Shown here in pieces: positions 59,357 to 64,000 of a stretch of 64,000 bases of DNA. Each line of letters begins with the position of its first letter. Position 1 is the first letter of the stretch. The DNA comes from Acanthosepion lycidas (lineage: Eukaryota; Mollusca; Cephalopoda; Sepiida; Sepiidae). Made by a program: the position numbers and the translations under genes. The notes under the pieces were generated by a model. The model was not told the DNA's origin and did not search any database. It saw only the letters and a list, made by a program, of their open reading frames with translations. The DNA lies in NCBI GenBank assembly GCA_963932145.1, contig OZ010613.1, positions 37,474,976 through 37,538,975 of the forward strand. Direction: 5' to 3'.

Positions 59357-60313
59357 CTAGTTATTGAGAGCGTAAGTTCGGTTGTGTCGGCAGAAAACCA
59401 TTAATTCTTGCCTGTTGTTTAATAGGTTTTTATTGTTTAGAAGCTTAATAATGTGTAGTTTCTCATGGAGGCACAAAGGGCATGGGTCATCCCAAGTTTT
59501 GCAAGTTCTAGTCCTGTTAATGATTTTCCATTTTACTTTAGGTGTCCTATTTTTTTCTTTCAGGTGCCAAAAATATTTAGATAGATAGGTCTGATGTCTT
59601 AAGTTTATGTTGTTGAAGGAGCATTTATGCTGCCTCCATCTGGTTTTAAAGGTATTTTTCGTGGACCCAATGTATATCATATTATTGTTAGGGTTCTCCG
59701 TGGATGATATAGTGCATTGGTATACCACAGATTTGATGCAGCACTTATTTTCTAATGGGCAGTCTACCGGGTTTCTACAATCACATAATTTTTCTCTATC
59801 ATTATCTGATTTAAGTGTAGAGTTAAAACTATTCAGGTAAGGGGGTTTGTTCAGGATTTTATTATTGTGTCTTCTTATTATGCCTTCTAGATTTTCAGTG
59901 CAGCTGTAACTCAATTTTAGTGTGTTCTTATTGAATATATTACTAAGCCTACTTTTGGTGGGGAAGTGTTTATCGATTAGAGCTAAGAACTTCTGTCCTA
60001 GTTTAATACTAACCATTTGGTTGAACGGAGGTGTATACCAAATGATGTTTCTTTTCCTGTTTTTTTTCTTTTGGTTATTGTAATTGTCCCTATATTTAAT
60101 GTTATCATTTTTATAACCACTACTTTTTAGGGCAGTGTTATAGAAGTCGTTATGTTGGTGGAATATTTCTTTGTTAGCGGAGTTACTGCTAATTCTATTT
60201 TCTATTGATGAGGGTATATGTTTAATTGTGGATGGAGGGTGGTTTGACTTCGGGTGTATGTATAAGGGGTTAGCATTAGGTTTTGTATAAGGTTGGTACG
60301 TGTTGCTCGGTTA
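59357..60313 (-). pseudogene. Penelope-like element 3' half: RT tail, linker and GIY-YIG endonuclease
   Basis: A single uninterrupted frame runs from about 60310 to 59357. It begins with the RT tail (NTYQPYTKPNANPLYIHPKSN, overlapping the other half), passes the linker HPPSTIKHIPSSIENRISS and the RNIIWYTPPF motif. It then gives the cysteine cluster CDCRNPVDCPLENKCCIKSV, the endonuclease motif MIYIGSTKNTFKTRWRQHKC (Y and YIG present, catalytic-type R and H downstream), the TYLSKYFWHLKE segment, CPLCLHEKLHIIKLL with the catalytic Glu, and the terminal LNNRQELMVFCRH. These are the order and motifs of PLE endonucleases (GIY-YIG fold, target nicking). The reading frame is intact but 5'-truncated; an in-frame stop lies at its upstream junction near 60311. 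Confidence 0.9.
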
Positions 60314-60315
60314 GT

Positions 60316-60492
60316 CTTGTTTTGAAACATGAGACCTCTTCTGTAGCGAGTTGGAATCATATTTTTAAATAATTATATTTATGCTCTACTTTCGTATCGA
60401 GCACTATTTTTTAAAAATAATAACAAAAATACTAAGGAACTTTAGATTATTTACCAAACCAGTTTCTTTCCTATTTTCTACAATATTTTCAC
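60316..60492. repeat. PLE inverted arm, right copy
   Basis: Reverse complement of 58681-58859. It abuts the truncated RT tail of the EN half at 60316, so the EN segment is enclosed by inverted repeats. PLE copies with inverted terminal pieces are a known outcome of their integration. Confidence 0.9.
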
Positions 60493-60519
60493 ATATATAT
60501 ATATATATATGTGTGTGTG

Positions 60520-60780
60520 TTAAGCACTGCATTGTAACAGATTCAAGAATTGGAGAATAGAGTTCAACAAATTTCAGTCAAGTTTGTTATATACAAAGGC
60601 TCTTAGGAAAAGTATAGATCCTTTTCTTCTAAAGCTACAGCTAAATAGCAGAACAGTGGGTCCTATAGCCTTGGGTGGCAACTGATCTAGGACAACTCTG
60701 AATTCAAAACCCGAGGAATCATTTGGGGACATTGTGGTACACTATATGTACACCAATTCACTGTATTCAGCTCTTCCAGA
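60520..60780 (+). mobile_element. SINE family A variant
   Basis: Diverged head, body CTCTTAGGAAAAGTATAGAT and CTTGGGTGGCAACTGATCTA, distal part shared with 26281-26610. Adjoins the PLE right arm. Confidence 0.6.
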
Positions 60781-60834
60781 AAGTGTTTCATTTTGCATAA
60801 ACCTTCACCACTAAAATCAAATCATGTGTAAGTA

Positions 60835-60925
60835 TTAGGTTGGTGCAAAAATAATGACGTTTTTTGACGTTAAAAAAATACGTCAAAAACAACATTATTA
60901 CGTCATTATTTTTGCACCAACCTAA
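60835..60925. mobile_element. Mariner-type MITE, 91 bp
   Basis: TTAGGTTGGTGCAAAAATAA arms with a GACGTTTTTTGACG interior as in the 839-937 copy, and TA duplications at 60833-60834 and 60926-60927. Confidence 0.9.
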
Positions 60926-61047
60926 TAGTTTGTCAGTTCAGCTCGAAGAACAGAGTTGCTGTAAATGACTGGAAAATTGTGTATTACATATCTCTCGTTA
61001 TACTCATTCTAATCACCCTATAGATACAGATAATCTCCCTTATTTTC

Positions 61048-61266
61048 ATTTGTCTTGGGTAAGACAATAAACTACATTGAACAGCAAGGACTTTGATCAG
61101 GAGGTTTTGAGGAAGCGTGAAACCACCTCTTAATTGCTGGTCTTCCCATATCCACCTGACCCAGGGTAGTAGCACCTGTTAGGGCCCCGGCTATGGGCAA
61201 ATAGTTAACTCCCATTTTTTCCCATCATACATCTGCGTCATGTTGCCAGCTATATGTTTACTAGTA

Positions 61267-61311
<45 letters not shown>

Positions 61312-61370
61312 CTAAATTTGGCATTAAATGACATACAGTGGATGATATGCCATAAAACCCAACCAACCTT
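61048..61370 (+). mobile_element. SINE family C, with TA microsatellite in the tail
   Basis: GTCTTGGGTAAGACAATAAA, GGACTTTGATCAGGAGGTTT, CCTGTTAGGGCCCCGGCTAT. The A/ACCAGC section is replaced by (TA)n at 61270-61311, then the shared end GATGATATGCCATAAAACC. Confidence 0.65.
61270..61311. repeat. (TA)n microsatellite inside SINE family C
   Basis: 42 bp alternating TA. Confidence 0.95.
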
Positions 61371-61439
61371 ATTTTCATGTCTGAAACTCATTTCACAGGG
61401 TTGTTCCACTCTACAGATGACACTAGAGTATAAGCTTTT

Positions 61440-63230
61440 ATTTTATTGTTGGTAAGTTGAAGTCTGTTTTTAGCTTTGTGTTGCTCCCTCACAAAGCTTA
61501 AAAAATTTTTTAACAATTCAGCTTAAATCTATTTCACTCTTTACAAATATAGGTTTTAACAAAATTATTTGAGATATGCTGTAACTACTGTATTAGACTA
61601 ATTTGTATGTCTTAACTTCTTTTATCATATTTCAGCCACTGTTTACTTCTGTTTGCATATGCTGTCAAGGCTGGAAACTACAGCAGCTAAAAAAGTGATA
61701 AAAATTGTGGTGGCATTTTTGTGATAGCCTGTTGAAGTTAGTCAATGTGACAAATATTTAGCTGGTTATGTTCTTTGTCATTTTGTGGTAACATTTACTT
61801 TGGACTATTTATTTTTATTTTGATGTTGACTTATGGTCTTATAGGAGAAAAGGCAAATAGAACCTTGCTTGATGTGAAACTCTCTGTAGCTAAGTGGTCA
61901 AAGCATACTGGATCAGTTGGTTTCTTTTGCAGAGCAGGATGCAAATTTGAATTCTGTTGAAGGGTACACTTTCTTTAGTAAGTCTTCTAGATAGAACAAG
62001 CTGGTGGATAAAATAAACATGGTTTAAAAAATGAAGTGTCAAAACAAATACAGGTATCCACTAAAAATGTTTGAAGTTATGTAGATATATTTTTGTTTTT
62101 TGAATTTCTCAAGGATAATCTGTTGGAGTGATTCTTACCTTAGATTATAAGGGCTCAAGAGTATCTGGGTTTGATAAAGTTGCCATGGAGTTTCTCTTAC
62201 CTGTATAAAAGGACTTTCTGAAAATAAGCTTTTTTTTTCTTCATTTGCATCCATTCTCTCTCAGATAGCAAATTTCCTTTGTACTTCAATCGTTGTTACA
62301 TATGTCCATCTTGAAAATGTGAGCTACTGATGGAAGTAAAACCTGTATTAATCCTTTTTACAAGCCATTCTTACATATTTCTGGTCTGGGGAATAAAACT
62401 AGAACCTTTTGAGAATGGAAATGGAGGTTTTAGACATGATAGCAGTTAAAAATGTGTAGGATTTTTACTGCCTACCTATTTGTGATTTGTTCAGCATTTT
62501 TTTATACTAATGTATTGATGTTAATTTTAGCTTGCTTCTCAAGAAACTTATGATTCTGTTGCAGTGAAATCTACAATCTGAAATGTTTTGGTTTTTAAAT
62601 AATCAAGAAAGGGTGATAAATCATAAAAAAATCAAATCTGTCTACTGGGGTTGAAAAAAATCTATTCTATTCAATGTCAGCTAGTAGGAAACTGGCCAAG
62701 ATTGAAATTTACTTGCTGGAGCCAGTATTTATCTTTTCTTTTTTTTTTTTTTTTTTTTTTTTGTTGTTGTTTACAATCAAGTTAATGGCAGAAATTCTAT
62801 GAGTAGAAGTAAAATATGAATTACTTTTTACAAATGTTGAAAATAAATAATTCATTAAAACTTACACCTGAAATTGCCTAAATAGATGTTAAAAATAATA
62901 AATTAACCTTGTTTATAGCTTTACTTGATCATCAACTACACCAGCAAGTAAATCACTAAATACTGACCTCACTTACTATCAAGTGATCTGGTAGTATGCT
63001 TATCTATTGAGACATCTACTCTTCATAGAATGAATGCAGAGCTAAAATGATAGTTAGAAAAGACTATATTAACTGTCACCAAAGAGCAAACCTCCAGACC
63101 TAACCTTTCCTTGCAGATGCTCTACAGGGTCTGCTCATCTCTGTATTGAATTAAACACTAGTAATCACACAGATGTGGACAGCACTCTTCCTCAACCTTT
63201 ATTCAGAAGTTAAACCAAAAGACTAATTAC
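61440..63230. other. No recognised gene
   Basis: AT-rich intron-like sequence. Apart from the tRNA-like fragment at 61875 and a T run at 62737, I see nothing. No third spectrin exon was found. Confidence 0.4.
61875..61960 (+). mobile_element. tRNA-like fragment (SINE head)
   Basis: A-box-like GTAGCTAAGTGGTCAAAGCA and B-box-like GGATGCAAATTTGAATTCTG at tRNA-like spacing. No cloverleaf ends are evident, so a SINE head is more likely than a tRNA gene. Confidence 0.35.
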
Positions 63231-63279
63231 TTTAGGTTATCAAAACAGCATTTTTATAAATAACTATTTATACATGATA

Positions 63280-63437
63280 TATTGTGTATTTGGGCAGCAA
63301 TCCCTCTTTTATAGAAGTTTCATTGAAAGTGACTGACAAGGTACTGCAGTTACTTTCCTTGTTGGTTGCTGGGTCATGTAATTTAATAATTGTGTATTTG
63401 GGCAGCAATCCCTCTTTTTATAGAAGTTTCATTGAAG
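63280..63437. repeat. Local direct duplication, period about 108
   Basis: TTGTGTATTTGGGCAGCAAT and the following ~30 bases occur at 63281 and 63389, nearly identical. Confidence 0.85.
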
Positions 63438-63552
63438 ACTGACGAGGCATTGTGATTAAGCTTTTATTAAATTTATCTTGAATTTGCAGAAGTGATTTCT
63501 TTTCTGGACATTGTGCATAAGAATTTTCAGCTCATCTACTAGCCATTACTAA

Positions 63553-63586
<34 letters not shown>

Positions 63587-63589
63587 TTT

Positions 63590-63830
63590 CTCATTCCTAT
63601 ATCAGTTATGTGCCATGTGTGATACATGCTTAAATGATCATGTATCTTTTGATACAATGACTGACGAGGCAGATTTTTTTTTTTTTTTTTTTTTTTTCCA
63701 CAGAAGGTTGCCATTTCTTTGTGGTAGATCCAAGGCTATATAATCTAGTCAGTCCTGCTAGTTACCCATAGCTGGAAGTAAAAGAGGATTCATTCATACC
63801 TTTTCCAACAGTATATTTTTTTCCTTACCA
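63590..63830 (-). mobile_element. SINE family A, antisense, with internal poly(T)
   Basis: Reverse complement of the body: GTTGCCATTTCTTTGTGG, CATACCTTTTCCAACAGTA and ATCATGTATCTTTTGATAC. A 27-bp T run (63674-63700) replaces the segment between the AACC and AATCTGCC motifs. Confidence 0.65.
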
Positions 63831-63944
63831 GCCAGTAGCACAACTCGGAATTACATGCAGAAGGCAAGATTGTGTTGTGCTGTTAGTCCCCGATATGGGC
63901 AAATAGTGAATACCCAAAGAAAACCGGAAATTATAAAAATAAAA

Positions 63945-64000
63945 GGCCTGCAACAGGGTGAAGAATGCGTTTAGCTGGAGGCCTGCAACAGGGTGAAGAA
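63945..64000. repeat. Tandem repeat cut by the window edge, period 35
   Basis: GGCCTGCAACAGGGTGAAGA occurs at 63945 and again at 63980, with TGCGTTTAGCTGGA between. At least 1.6 units are visible. Confidence 0.75.

Noticed and set aside
1-64000. CRISPR array, operons or bacterial genes
   Set aside because: No spaced identical repeats with unique spacers; splice sites, SINEs and LINEs show a eukaryotic genome.

Overview
This is a eukaryotic, AT-rich, intron- and transposon-dominated window. Nothing prokaryotic is present: no operons, ribosome binding sites or dense coding. Two signals identify its character. (1) Two short plus-strand exons (34881-34985 and 53173-53340), joined in phase 0 by consensus splice sites across an 18.2-kb intron, encode the start of the first actin-binding calponin-homology (CH) domain of a beta-type spectrin. 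The residues look most like the beta-heavy class (Drosophila karst, vertebrate SPTBN5). The rest of that gene must lie to the right of 64000. (2) Nearly everything else is transposon sediment of a lophotrochozoan type: several families of tRNA-derived SINEs, LINE remnants, Penelope-like elements (PLEs) and many TA microsatellites. I infer a mollusc, most likely a cephalopod. This is inference from repeat style and intron size, not from a diagnostic marker.

Layout. 0-8 kb: LINE 3' pieces, a mariner-type MITE (839-937), a 135-bp palindrome (2806-2940), a decayed PLE endonuclease with a possible fossil hammerhead ribozyme (3010-3850), and a strictly homogeneous 17-bp minisatellite of about 59 copies (6347-7348). 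8-16 kb: antisense and sense fragments of one LINE family, with the best copy at 13855-15040, and a piggyBac-type MITE (12716-12894). 16-34 kb: mostly unassigned DNA with a locally CpG-richer block (17790-18130), a PLE endonuclease remnant (19605-20290), SINEs and many 3' ends of a CR1/Jockey-like LINE; its longest copy is 30640-32300. 34-53 kb: the first spectrin coding exon followed by its giant intron. The intron holds inverted SINEs, a solo LTR with perfect 5-bp target duplications (38116-38492), a 5S-rRNA-headed SINE with a 10-bp target duplication (39339-39722), an antisense R4/Dong-like LINE (44220-45700) and a decayed repetitive gene family split by a SINE (48340-51020). 53-64 kb: the second spectrin exon, then a rearranged PLE (57329-60492) whose reverse transcriptase and endonuclease halves lie in permuted order with 179-bp inverted arms, more MITEs and SINEs, and the first units of a tandem repeat cut by the window edge.

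The only host gene I can support is the spectrin. All other coding signals are broken mobile-element genes. The most unusual observations are the permuted PLE, the 5S/tRNA-like composite SINE, the homogenised 17-bp array beside its empty counterpart at 22.55 kb, and possible fossil hammerhead ribozymes associated with PLE-like repeats.
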